Shown: positions 32,128 through 42,388 of the stretch, one piece after another
How positions within the stretch are numbered: the first letter of the stretch is position 1
Layout: the number at the start of each line of letters is the position of its first letter
DNA from: Nemertoderma westbladi
Taxonomy: Eukaryota; Xenacoelomorpha; Nemertodermatida; Nemertodermatidae
Direction of reading: 5' to 3'
DNA: 44,976 nt
NCBI GenBank assembly: GCA_032718475.1
Contig: JAUCBJ010000345.1
Span: 1 to 44,976, forward strand
Notes under the pieces: generated by a model
Told to the model about the DNA's origin: nothing
What the model saw: the letters and a program-made list of their open reading frames with translations, nothing else
The model's database searches: none
Program-made: the position numbers and the translations under genes

Positions 32128-32515
32128 TGTGCATTGTACTTGACACAATGAACCCGGCGTAGCATTCTTGTGAATGTGCCACCCAGAGATTTGGTGTCCT
32201 CCGCAGTTAGAGCCCAGCATGGACTCCCATAGAGGAGTACTGGAACTACTGCTACTCTAAATAATCGGGCCTTAAGTTTCCGATTAATTCTTGGTGACTT
32301 CCAAATCCTGGAAAGTCTATTCAAGGCTGCCCATGCCTTTCCCTTACGTATTCGAATGTCCTCACCTGACTTCCGGATCCATGATCCCAGGTAACAGAAG
32401 TCATCCACATGCTCAAGCATACCATCTTTTGAGCTTATGCCCATCCGATCAGAGACTTGCTGAGGACTTCCAAAGTTAACTGTCAAAATTTTGGTCTTTC
32501 TGGAGTAAATAAAAA
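32128..32515 (-). mobile_element. LINE copy C, internal fragment
   Basis: Reverse complement of about 2960-3345 of copy A. It is truncated at both ends: its 3' side joins BEL gag at 32127 and its 5' side passes into minisatellite at about 32520. The minus frame includes NSRKTKILTVNFGSPQQVSD-like and YLGSWIRKSGED text. Confidence 0.85.
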
Positions 32516-32525
32516 GAAATAATCC

Positions 32526-32823
32526 AAAGTACAACAACGAGTAACAATGAGCAACAACGAGCAACAATGAGCAACAACGAGCAACAATGAGCAACAATGA
32601 ACAACAATGTGCAACAACGAGCGACAACGAGCAATAATAAAGTACAACAATGAGTAACAATGAGCAATAACGAACAACAATGAGCAAAACAATGAGCAAC
32701 AATGAGCAACAACGAGCAAGAACGAGCAACAATGAGCAACAACGAGCAATAATAAAGTACAACAACGAGTAACAATGAGCAACAACGAGCAACAATGAGC
32801 AACAACGAGCAACAATGAGCAAC
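32526..32823 (-). repeat. 10/20-bp minisatellite array 3
   Basis: Same CAACAACGAG/CAACAATGAG decamers and AATAATAAAGTACAAC spacer as arrays 1 and 2, same orientation. It ends at AACATTACATTACGGGCATC, the start of the exon-like block, as in array 1. Confidence 0.92.
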
Positions 32824-33098
32824 ATTACATTACGGGCATCCTCAAACGTAATAAACCAATACGATTTTACATTATTTCCTCTTGACAAGTAGACACCATT
32901 ATTATCAGATTTTTCTGAAGCAATTATAATTACATCGCGATTCAGTGTGCATACAAAATCTTTACGTAATCTACTAGGTTTCGTTTTCAGTTCAAGTTCC
33001 TCAGGATTGCAAAGAAGCACATTTAAATGAGTTTTAGAATACCATGATTGCTTGTCGCTGCTGGCAGTAACTGATGCCATTTCATCCCCACCCTCCAT
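32824..33098 (-). CDS. Exon-like block, first coding exon of an unknown gene
   Basis: The minus frame opens with an ATG at 33096-33098 (context ATAATGG). About 93 residues follow: MEGGDEMASVTASSDKQSW, then NVLLCNPEELELKTKP, RKDFVCTLNRDVIIIASEKS, GVYLSRGNNVKSYWF and ITFEDARN. The frame then enters the minisatellite; GTAATG at about 32832 could be a splice donor, which would place the array in an intron. I do not recognise the domain. A second, damaged copy at 5085-5303 has the same block next to the same array, so block and array were duplicated together. It may be a host gene fragment spread by duplication, or part of an undescribed repeat. Confidence 0.45.
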
Positions 33099-33218
33099 TA
33101 TAAGGGACAGGTAGTTTCAGATTTTATAAAATGGAAATTAGATAGCCCTACATTATACTACACTACATTTCATAATACACTTATAACTTATGTTGGGCAC
33201 AGCTTTTGCAAAGTCGGC
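33099..33218. other. Spacer between opposed arrays
   Basis: Unique AT-rich sequence between the start of the exon-like block (leftward) and array 4 (rightward). It would be the upstream region of the unknown exon. Confidence 0.4.
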
Positions 33219-34066
33219 GAGTTGTTGCTCATTGTTGTACTTTATTATTGCTCGTTGTTGCTTATTGTTGCCCGTTGTTGCTCATTGTTGTACTTTATTA
33301 TTGCTCGTTGTTGCTTATTGTTGCCCGTTGTTGCTCGTTGTTGCTCATTGTTGCTCATTGTTGCTCGTTGTTGCTCATTGTTGCTCATTGTTGCTCGTTG
33401 TTGCTCATTGTTGCTCGTTGTTGGTCATTGCTGCTCATTGTTAATCGTTGTTGTACTTTATTATAGCTTGTTGTTGCTCATTGTTGCTTGTTGTTGCTCA
33501 TTGTTGCTCGTTGTTGCTCGTTGTTGCTCATTGTTGCTCGTTGTTGCTCATTGTTGCTCATTGTTACTCGTTGTTGTATATTATTGCTCGTTGTTGCTCA
33601 TTGTTGCTCACTGTTGCTCGTTGTTGCTCATTGTTGCTCGTTATTGGTCATTGTTGGTCATTGTTGCTCGTTGTTGTACTTTATTATTGCTCGTTGTTGC
33701 TCATTCTTGCTCGTTGTTGCTCGTTCTTGCTCATTGTTGCTCGTTGTTGCTCATTGTTGCTCATTGTTACTCGTTGTTGTATATTATTGCTCGTTGTTGC
33801 TCATTGTTGCTCATTGTTGCTCACTGTTGCTCGTTGTTGCTCATTGTTGCTCGTTATTGGTCATTGTTGGTCATTGTTGCTCGTTGTTGTACTATTGCTC
33901 GTTGTTGCTCATTCTTGCTCGTTGTTGCTCGTTATTGCTCATTGTTGCTCGTTGTTGCTCATTGTTGGTCATTGTTGCTCGTTGTTGCTCGTTGTTGCTA
34001 ATTGTTGCTCGTTGTTGCTCATTGTTGCTCGTTGTTGCTCGTTGTTGCTCATTGTTGCTCGTTGTG
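33219..34066 (+). repeat. 10/20-bp minisatellite array 4, opposite orientation
   Basis: Tandem GTTGTTGCTC and ATTGTTGCTC, the reverse complement of arrays 1-3. A higher-order repeat of 203 bp is visible: TTGTTGTATATTATTGCTCG at 33571 and 33774. The right border (GCATTTTAGCACCTACC, then CATTACAATG, to 34091) is the reverse complement of the left border of array 1. All frames are open because of the repeat and are not genes. Confidence 0.92.
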
Positions 34067-34276
34067 CATTTTAGCACCTACCATTACAATGCTCAAATGC
34101 GTTACTTAATGCCCACAAAATATTAAAAGACGTACAAATATATTTTACTTTATTATAGTGTCTGTCAAATCATGTCAATTTTAGCCGCATTTAAGATTCT
34201 AGGAGCGTTGGAATTAGTGGGGCCTATCTACTCTACATTCTATGTCGTAAAAATAATGTACCAAAACCATGGAAAA

Positions 34277-34527
34277 ATGTATGTAAACATTAATATTAAA
34301 TTCAATGGAATAGTCCTATTGTATTCGACTACTTTCATGTTGTCACTCATTACGACATTCTCGTCATGCACTGACTCCAATGTGGATCAGACTAGTACCA
34401 GTTGTCAGCGATACTGGCAGTTTGGAAAGGGGCCACATTCATTCCTGGCTAATACGAAACTAATCAACCACGTAATAACTACTCAGAAAGTTCTGTCAGT
34501 CATTGACTGTTCACGGAGATGTTTGAG
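34277..34527 (+). CDS. PAN/apple-domain protein, exon 1 (signal peptide and start of domain)
   Basis: The ATG at 34277 is chosen over the longer open frame (from 34172) because it is followed at once by a signal peptide: a short polar start, a hydrophobic core GIVLLYSTTFMLSLIT, and a likely cleavage near TTFSS. The mature part ends with LINHVITTQKVLSVIDCSRR and CL. The L-x3-V spacing and the C-x3-C pair are how PAN/apple domains begin. A donor GTGAGT follows at 34528, leaving phase 2. The next exon at 37138 continues in phase. PAN domains bind proteins or carbohydrates in secreted or surface proteins. The final function depends on later exons that I cannot establish. Confidence 0.65.
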
Positions 34528-37137
34528 GTGAGTTCAGCACTACTGTACCTGGTGGCAATTTCGTTACAATTTTGAAATATTTGGTTTAGTGTGTTAGCTT
34601 ACTAAAAAAAATTTGTTAAATCGTTCACAGCCGGACAAAAGCTGTTACTATCTAAAGCTTATGTAAATCTTAAAAGATGTTACTATTACTTACTATAATG
34701 TAACAAGGTAGGTAGATTAATCAGACCCTTTGTGACCTTCTCCTGGACTTCTTCCCATTGCAACCAAATAAATGTTGTCTCTATCTGTTAGTTGTTGAAA
34801 CTCACAATAAAAAAAATGATTCCTTATATAACCTGCTTAGTTTAAAACATTAGTCAAGTACTCTATTTAGTTTAATGAAATAATTATTCAATAAATGTAC
34901 TAGTGTAATCAGTTTTTCTATTTGATTTATGTGTGTGTAGTATAGTAGTTACTGTTATATTTTCCAAATACAATAAATTAATGAATTACATTTACTCTAC
35001 ATGTTACGATATATGGCGCTGTGTACTATTACCAGCCAATTATACAGTATAGATATTTAGATAAGCCATAATGACGCGCAATATTATTTAGATAAGGAAG
35101 ATAAAATATCCATATTCGTATATCTTATCCATTTTTGTACAGTATGTAGCCCCACCTATGTCATTTTGTAATAAAATATAAATAAATAATATTTATGCTA
35201 GCAAGTTTCCTATAGAAATCTTGATGCAAGCTTGCTGTTATGGTATTAATAGGATTAATCGTGTATTTGCATTAATTTCCGTTATATTTGCGCTAAATTA
35301 GATTGTATGTACTGTGTTTTTAGTATCGCGAAATTAAGTAACGCAACCATTACCATATATGGTAATAATTTGTGATTCTGGGAGGCATTAGGTTCACAAT
35401 CCGGCTTCTTTATTGGCCTAGCTATTCCAGGTTGGACTAATGGGAGCACGGATTGGGGGAACCAATGAGAGGATTATTGCATTATCCTTGATGAATCACC
35501 TATAAATTGGCTGTATTTCCGGTATGTGCATCTTCTTTGTTATTCCACAATTTTCTATAATCTATCTCTTCTTGCTTTTGGACCCTATTTTTGATTCCTG
35601 CAATAATTCGTAATTATTTGTAATTTCTGATTTAAATTCTTTGCTGTGTTTCTCAATCGATCTTGATGGTTACTGCAAATTACAATTTCGAACTATGATT
35701 TCTACCCTTTGATTAATAGTTCTATGTGATTTAAGATGCGATAATCCCACGGGATTTTCTTTAGACTGTCAGACTGTTTGTGATTGCATGCGCCGCTACG
35801 GTGGCTATTCGTTCTAATGGAGGGCTAAGGTACCGGTAGGCGCAGCGGGCGCACCAGGGGGTAGCGACGAAGGGAGTGCGGAGGATTCAAACGGGCAAAA
35901 CTGGCGGGGGGTCACCGTTGCAGGGGGTTAGTCAGTGTGGACGAGAGGCCGGTATCCGGTACAGTAATAAGGGGCTGATGATCCAGATTTTTTCTCTATT
36001 TGTAGTGTTAGGGGGCAGGATTTGGGTTAGTTAGGAAGCCTATATTGTAGCCGGGAGAGGCCTTTATGTCTTACTGCTTAATTGCTAATTGTAAACTAGA
36101 TCTAATTGTAGGTTTTCAATTGCATACTATACTGATATACTGATACGCTACTGTGTGGTTTTAGTGCACTAGCTGACTGGTACTCAACGCAGTACCGTAT
36201 TATTAGCTGATTGCTACGCTGATTTGTATGTTGCTAAGTGTGCCTGATTCTTGATTGTGAATATTTAGATAGGCGCCCTTTCCCTTGATTGATTTCTATT
36301 TCTTAGTTTACGATAAACAATTGCTGATTAGGTCAAAATAATACGGTATTTAGGCTGTTGCTAGTGTAACCCGGTACGTAATAAATTAGAATTGCGTATT
36401 CTGGAACATTAGTAATTAGTACGCTGTTTCATATTTATGACTGTAATTAATTAGTATTAAATTAAGAATTTGTATGCAGCATAGCGGGGAGTAGTTAAAG
36501 TAATTATTTGGAGTACTATAATATTCATGCTGGGCGGTTATTTGAAAATTGCGGGCAACAAGCTGATAGCAGTATCCAGTATACAGTAGTAAGCTGCTGG
36601 CCTAAAGCCAGCTGAAGGCAAGTTTAGACCCACATACAGTACCGGTCCCGATAGGTCATCTCGTCACCTTTTGAGTTATTTAAACATTCTCACATTCACA
36701 TATTCCGTTCAGTATTGCGATTAGACGACAAATGAATACACTGAGTGTAAGCCTCTAACACTCGTTTTAAGTAGCCTACGGAGCCGTCTTGGGTTTACTG
36801 TTTTGGTTATTCCCGCGTGGCTCATAAATTCGAACAGTTAGCTCTCTATCGAGCGATCGGTAGAGAAAGGAACAAGCGATTTGCAGGAGCCGTATAAAAT
36901 TAGTAAAATATATTAGCGGATGGCAGGTTAGCGCCATCCAGCGGTAAGAAGCAGTTTGGTGTTTTAGCAGTAGTATAGCAGTAATAACGCGCTCCTGATC
37001 GCCCCTGTTTAACACTACATGTTTCCTATAAAATTTAGTAAAGATTCTTTTTAATAAAATTAATTTAATATTGAATAATTATTAATTATTTAATTATCAT
37101 TAATGTATAATTATTATTAAAACAATTTTTTTTATAG
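34528..37137 (+). other. Intron 1 of the PAN-domain gene
   Basis: Starts GTGAGT and ends with a T-rich tract and AG (TTTTTTTTATAG). AT-rich except for a GC-rich island at about 35800-35960. A 79-residue minus frame at 36776-37015 has no family features. Confidence 0.55.
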
Positions 37138-37324
37138 TAATAAACGATGTCGATCTATTAATCTTAGTCGAAGCGATAATAATAAAATCTGCCAGTTGAA
37201 TGACCAATATGCAGAACTCGCTGACGCAAATGATCTTGTAAGCAGTGAATCATTCGACTACATGGCTGTTGGTGATTATAACACCACAGATGATACCAGC
37301 TTATCTTTGGTCAATAAACTACCT
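37138..37324 (+). CDS. PAN/apple-domain protein, exon 2
   Basis: Preceded by a polypyrimidine tract and AG, and followed by the consensus donor GTAAGT at 37325. With the two bases left from exon 1 the frame is open throughout: CRSINLSRSDNNKICQLND, then YAELADANDLVSSESFDYMA and so on to VNKLP. The C-R-S-x-N-L and I-C-x-L-N motifs are the third and fourth conserved cysteines of a PAN/apple domain, with the usual spacing from the C-x3-C in exon 1. Phase agreement, consensus splice sites and the cysteine pattern together support a real gene. The exon ends at a codon boundary. Confidence 0.72.
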
Positions 37325-38962
37325 GTAAGTTAAGAAGTACTAATAATGTTTATTCATATATGGTGTTATTGGACTGTGTAAATTAGTATGTTATGATACA
37401 CCCCTATGCAATGTCTGGACTTAATTTGGGCCAGTGGGTGTTCGTTATTAGTATTATTATTATTAGGTTATTATCTTTCGTCTATTCGTAGAAAATATCG
37501 TCGCCATTTATTAAAGTTTATGTTGACCGATGTTGTAATTTAGGAATGCATTAACATACATTAAGTACTAAAAGTTTTAGTAAAATAATATTAAGCTTTT
37601 CTTATTAAAATAATATTAATTAGTGTTGTTGTCAGTCCTTATAAACAATGTTAGCGGATCCATACCGCTGCACGCCACCTACCAGGGGAAGGGGGGTTGA
37701 TTTACGAATCACACCCAATATGATATTGCATACCAAGGAATATGAGGTGATGCAATGCTAGCTGGGAGATGGTTAATAAAACATCTCAGGGGAGAGTCTA
37801 ACATAGGGCCGAGGGAACATGGGGTGACAGAAGTGGGGAAAAACCAACCATTGGGGGGGGGGGGGCACATCTGGCAAGTATAACGTGTATCCATTGGTCA
37901 GTCACCATGTAGGTGGGACTGTGTGTTGGGTTTCCACATAGTATCCATATATCTGTTGGTCTAAATCAATTGTGTTCAGTTGGCTATTAATTACTCTGGA
38001 TGTCGGACAGTTTTCCACCGTCGCCCGTAGTGTCTATTGATTGTGCTATTAATTTGTCTACCGGTATATATACACATATCAGCTATTATTAACATCGATA
38101 AACCAATAACTCTTGTGTTTTACCAGCCTATGGCCTTCAACTTTAACAGTGACCATAAACGCAGCGAAGCGTAGGTATCCACAATATCGATTTACCAGGT
38201 TGGGATGCCCTTGCCTGTCATAAACAACAAGGTTTAGCACATGAAGTGATATATCAATTTGATCAGAAAAGAAAGATAATTATTTTTAATACATTAACAT
38301 CAAAAATATACGGGTATGAAGTGAAAGGAGAAGTGTAATTGGAAGCTGTGGACATTTTAATACCCGAGCAGTTGGGCTACGTCATTATCAGCAAAAGGTG
38401 GAGAAAGAGCATTATCAACTGCGAGGCATCATACAGCACGTCCAACCCAATCTGTGTTAGAACCTCATAATCTTGACTGCAGAGATCAGCCTCAGTACGA
38501 GAGTCAGTATACTCAAGACAAGCAAGCAAATTAATTATTATAATGTGTATATTTTTTATATCTTTGAGAAACCGAGAAATATAGTGCAGTAAAGGGGATG
38601 CATATACCGTAAAAGTTCAAAACCATTTTGATGTACTACAGTCAATGGATAAAGACCAGTCTGCAACTTCTATCTGTCTGAATATAATAAAAGCATATTC
38701 CACAGAAACCTATTCGGCAACAGTATGTATCATGGCAAGATACTGAAATCATATGAAATTTAGAAGATATTAAGATTTCCTCAAGATACAAATTAAATAG
38801 CAACTAAAAGTCAAAGACTTACATGTCAAACCGTAAATTAGGTATCTGATTGGAAAGGAAACTGGAAACGAAGCTGGAAAAGAAGGAGCACCTAAAGCTG
38901 AAAACATGTTGGGAAATTGAAATATCACTTCTGAAACTGATTATCGACGTCAGCCCTACAAT
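37325..38962 (+). other. Intron 2 of the PAN-domain gene, first part
   Basis: No coding sequence recognised. Contains a 13-G run at 37853-37865 and AT-rich stretches. The rest of the presumed intron is LINE copy D with the piggyBac-type element. Confidence 0.45.
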
Positions 38963-39106
38963 TACTACTAGGATCGACATGCTGCATTGCAGCTGCATTT
39001 TTAAGAATGCTGTGCCGGCTTGTCGACAAAATTGCGCCACCAAAAATTCCCTATCACCCATGACATTTGTTACATCATCCGCATCTTCAAGGCCACTGTC
39101 CTTTAA
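38963..39106 (-). mobile_element. LINE copy D, 3' part
   Basis: Reverse complement of the end of copy A, including the TAG-type tail (ATTACTACTAGGATCGAC at the left border) and ATGCTGCATTGCAGCTGCAT. It is interrupted after CTTTAA by the piggyBac-type element and resumes at 41406. Confidence 0.88.
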
Positions 39107-39323
39107 CCCTATTACCACTGGGGGGGGGGGCCGAATCGGCCCCTTCCTAGTTTTTAGTTGCTGTAACTATGCAACCACATTACGTACCGGTGTAACAGGA
39201 AAATATGCCCCCCCCGGGCAAATTTCCCTAGGAAAAAATGCCCCCCCCCTTAGGAAATTATGCCCCCCCCTGAATTATACAATAAACAAAACTTATTACT
39301 ACTAAAACTTACAAAAATTATAC

Positions 39324-39647
39324 AAAACAATAAACAGTCACTTTACCAAATGAAGGAAAGGAGCAGGTTACAGAGGCAGGCCTTTCTAACCAAAACAATA
39401 AACGATCATTTAACTAATTGAGGGAAAGGAGCAGGTTACAGAGGCGGGATTTTCTAACCAAAACAATAAACAGTCACTTTAGCAAATCAGGGAAAGGAGC
39501 AGGTTACAGAGACGGGATTTTCTAACCAAAACAATAAACGATAACATTACCAATTGAGAAAAAGGAGCAGGTTACAGAGGCGGGATTTTCTAACCAAAAC
39601 AATAAACAATCACTTTACCAAATCAGGGAAAGGAGCAGGTTACAGAC
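39324..39647 (+). repeat. 68-bp tandem array, nearly five copies
   Basis: AAAACAATAAAC starts at 39324, 39392, 39460, 39528 and 39596, an exact 68-bp period. Each unit has GGAGCAGGTTACAGA. Units 1, 3 and 5 share a TCACTTTANCAAAT variant, and units 2 and 4 share an AATTGAG variant, which points to a 136-bp dimer as the amplified form. Confidence 0.92.
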
Positions 39648-39899
39648 TTAAAAAAGCTTGGAGCTGCTCGGCGCCCACACAACACCACACACTCGCACTG
39701 CTGTTATACCAGTAGTTACTACAGTAGCCTACTGACTTAGATACTTCAGTATGCTGTTCTACATCCTTTACTGCCTTACCTGCTTACCTACCGGCAGACC
39801 AGTACCGTACTATTCTTCCAACTATTAGAAGTTCTGCAGTTGGTAGATTAAAAGTGGCTACCAGCAGACCGGTATCGTACCAGTTTTCAGACTTTTGAG

Positions 39900-40060
39900 G
39901 GGGGCTAATTTTCCTGAGGGGAGGCATTATTTCCTAAGGAGAAAATGCCCCCCCGGGCTAAATTTCCTAGGAAAAATTGCCCGGGGGGACATAATATCCT
40001 AGGAAATAATGCCCCGGGGGGCATATTCTAGGGGGGGCTGATTTCCTTGTGACACCGGCC
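39900..40060. repeat. G/C-run motif cluster
   Basis: Repeated CCTAGGAAA or TTTCCTAGG (CCTAGG palindrome) joined to runs of C or G, as in ATGCCCCCCC and GGGGGGC. A similar cluster is at 39205-39275. The two clusters are partly inverted relative to each other. Confidence 0.65.
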
Positions 40061-40302
40061 CAATTTTTTGTGAGAATTAGCCAAATTTAATGCCGCATCT
40101 TTTGCAAAAAACGCCGTCGCAATTGGATTTCTACTTTTCGATGTGGGTGCCACCTCAAAATTTGGTCTCCAGCACCAAATTTTTTGAAATTTTCGAATTT
40201 TACAAAGTCATTCGTGATTTAGTAATTATTTATGTTTGGGTTATTTTTATTTATTTTTATTGGTTTGGATCACTCTAATGCTCTATACAAGTATGTAAGT
40301 GT

Positions 40303-41060
40303 AGTGGTTTGCCATTTTTGGTGCACCAAAATTAGGGCGTGGCACTTCAAATTTCGAAAAATACGAGATTCGGAAAATACACTAAAGTTTTGATTTGCAA
40401 AGCATTTTTATAGGTTTTCTGGAGCGCTGAATCGATTGAAAGTAATATAGAAGCCTGAAGACTTAGTGGTTCGCCATTTTTGGTGCACCAAAATTAGGGC
40501 GTGGCACTTCAAATTTTGAAAAATACGAGATTCGGAAAATTCACTAATGTTTTGATTTCATATTAATTTTATAGGTTTTCTGGAGCGCTGAATCGATTGA
40601 AAGTAATATAGAAGCCTCAAATCCTTTGTGTACATAATTTTCGGTGCACCAAAATTAGGGCGTGGCACTTCAAATTTTCAAAATTGCTTTATTCGGAAAA
40701 AACACTAAAGTTTTGATTTCAAAAAATGGCAAACTTCTAAGTCTTCAGGCTTCTATATTACTTTCAATCGATTCAGCGGTCTGGAAAACCTATATAAATT
40801 CGTTAAAATTTCAATTTTGGTTTATTTTCCGAATCTTGTATTTTTCAAAATTTGAAGTGCCACGCCCTAATTTTGGTGCACCAAAAATGGCGAACCACTC
40901 AGTCTGCAGGCTTCTATATTACTTTCAATCGATTCAGCGGCCCAGAAAACCCATAAAGATGCGTTGAAATAAAAAAATTAGGGGCATTTTCTGAATATCT
41001 AATTTTTCAAAATTTGAAGTGCCACGCCCACTTCTTAGGTGCACGAAAAATAGCATCCAC
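40303..41060. repeat. Large imperfect palindrome of 162-bp repeats
   Basis: Direct units centred on GGTGCACC start at 40320, 40482 and 40643 (period 161-162). They carry TTAGGGCGTGGCACTTCAAA and GCGCTGAATCGATTGAAAGT. From about 40734 the same units run in reverse complement, with GGTGCACC at 40875 and a changed GGTGCACG near 41038. The arms are about 330-420 bp and meet near 40730. Confidence 0.85.
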
Positions 41061-41341
41061 TTCAATTTTTGGAAGTGGAATATAATCACATTCGATTCAG
41101 CGTCTTGAAAAACCTACTAAATCTAGCCAACACTGCCACACTATTAGTTTTTAGAAAACAAAAAATTTTGTAATTTTGTCCTGGGACTACTTTTATTTTT
41201 CATCAAAATTATGAGTCCCTGCTTATGAAATATTAATTTTTTAAGGTTTGGTAGTGTTCATCTATAGTTGTTTCACCAACAGCCCAAATTTTGTAGGATT
41301 TCATTGGACGACTACAAAAATATAGTGGGTAGTCCGAATCG

Positions 41342-41366
41342 CCCCCCCCCCCCCCCCCCCCCCCCC
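41342..41366 (+). repeat. 25-base C homopolymer
   Basis: An uninterrupted C run near the right end of the piggyBac-type element, paired with an 11-base G run at 39120-39130 near the left end. Its length is error-prone in sequencing. Confidence 0.9.
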
Positions 41367-41405
41367 AGTGGTGCTAATGGTCAAAACACCCCAGTGGTAA
41401 TAGGG

Positions 41406-41705
41406 TTAAGATGCGTCTCAAGAAAGTCATGGGCTGTCCACCATGTTTATTCACTCCGTGAGGCCGCCAAAGCACAAGATAATGCACTGGCCGGTCCTCA
41501 CGGCGAAAGCAATGTCCTTCATAGCGGAGGCGGCTTTGTTCTAGTGTCAAGCTTGGGGAGACCAATGAGACACCGCCAATGTTATACTGTATAGTGTCTG
41601 ATTGGAGATGCGTGCATTGTACTTGACGCAATGAACCCGGCGTAGCATTCTTGTGGATGTGCCTTCCAGAGATTTGGTGTCCTCAGCAGTTAGAGCCCAG
41701 CATGG
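41406..41705 (-). mobile_element. LINE copy D, remaining part
   Basis: Continuation of copy D after the piggyBac-type element. It matches copy A from about 3555 back to about 3250 and ends at CAGCATGGA, where unrelated sequence begins (5' truncation). The minus frame 41631-41410 includes YEGHCFRREDRP-like text. Confidence 0.87.
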
Positions 41706-42388
41706 ACAGCACTACAATAATAACCCTACAAGATGTAGTCGACTTGGGAGAATCGCAATTGCACCAATAACATAACATATAGTGAAATATAAGAACTAAT
41801 TTCTCTATTTCTATGATTTTTCGAACGTCTTTGATATACATATACACCCCTCATGGTGCTTTTACTCCCGATGTAATTGCAGTATTATAATTTAAATAAT
41901 AAGAAAACTTTATTTAGTTATACATTTTGATGCACCATCAAATTGTTGTGTTGTTGTGTTTATAGTAATTAAATTAATTATAATAATTAATATTAATATA
42001 TATAGATCCCGTTATTTAATTAAAATAATATTTAATATAGTTAGTTACAAACAATTTCAATTAATGGCCATATCTAATATTACATTATTCAACAGTGTCT
42101 CTGTAACCACCAGCAACCCGATGGAGAAGACAGTTGCAATCTTCGATATAAAAGCGGTTAGTGGCAAACATAAATAAATTTAATAGATTTATTAATTTAT
42201 TTGGAATAAATATATCAATTAATTTCCACAGTAAAGTAGTTCTAACAAAATACGAATTGATATCTAACTAAAAACGTATGTTGTAAAAAGGGAGCTATTT
42301 AGCAATAATTGGAAAGTGGCAATTTATATATATATGTATATATATAGATGTACAATGCAGCATGTGGTGTCAATGGATTATATGAATA
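41706..42388. other. AT-rich stretch, intron-like
   Basis: No other gene seen apart from the candidate exon at 42096-42156. Contains TA repeats at about 41995-42005 and 42326-42346. Confidence 0.35.
42096..42156 (+). CDS. Candidate exon 3 of the PAN-domain gene
   Basis: Between a TTCAACAG acceptor and a GTTAGT donor lies a 61-bp open segment. In the phase left by exon 2 it reads CLCNHQQPDGEDSCNLRYKS, with three cysteines, plus one leftover base. The phase fits, but the polypyrimidine tract is weak and the peptide matches no domain I can name. A further in-phase candidate, about 42707-42775, lies between GCATTAG and GTAAGT and reads ITVMRELEGRILEEGPIVDV. Both are speculative. Confidence 0.28.

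Larger units (their letters stand above)
39107..41405. mobile_element. Non-autonomous piggyBac-type transposon, 2.3 kb
   Basis: It begins CCCTATTACCACTGGGG and ends with the exact reverse complement, a 17-bp perfect inverted repeat. TTAA flanks it on both sides (39103-39106 and 41406-41409). Removing it and one TTAA restores the LINE sequence seen uninterrupted in copy B. TTAA duplication with CCCT ends is diagnostic of the piggyBac superfamily. No transposase is encoded. Inside are G/C-run motifs, a 68-bp tandem array and a large palindrome. A second copy of the end motif (GTGGTGCTAATGG beside a C run) lies just inside the right end. Confidence 0.9.

Noticed and set aside
33190-34126. Overlapping plus-strand frames up to 259 residues
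   Set aside because: Same minisatellite in reverse orientation; three frames are open at once, which is a repeat artefact.
36776-37015. 79-residue minus-strand frame in intron 1
   Set aside because: No domain, no upstream signals, and located in an intron of the better-supported gene.
37853-37865. 13-G run considered as another piggyBac-type end
   Set aside because: No TTAA and no CCCTATTACCACTGG motif beside it.
38819-39305. Frames across the LINE D and piggyBac border
   Set aside because: They cross an insertion junction and G/C runs; no protein features.
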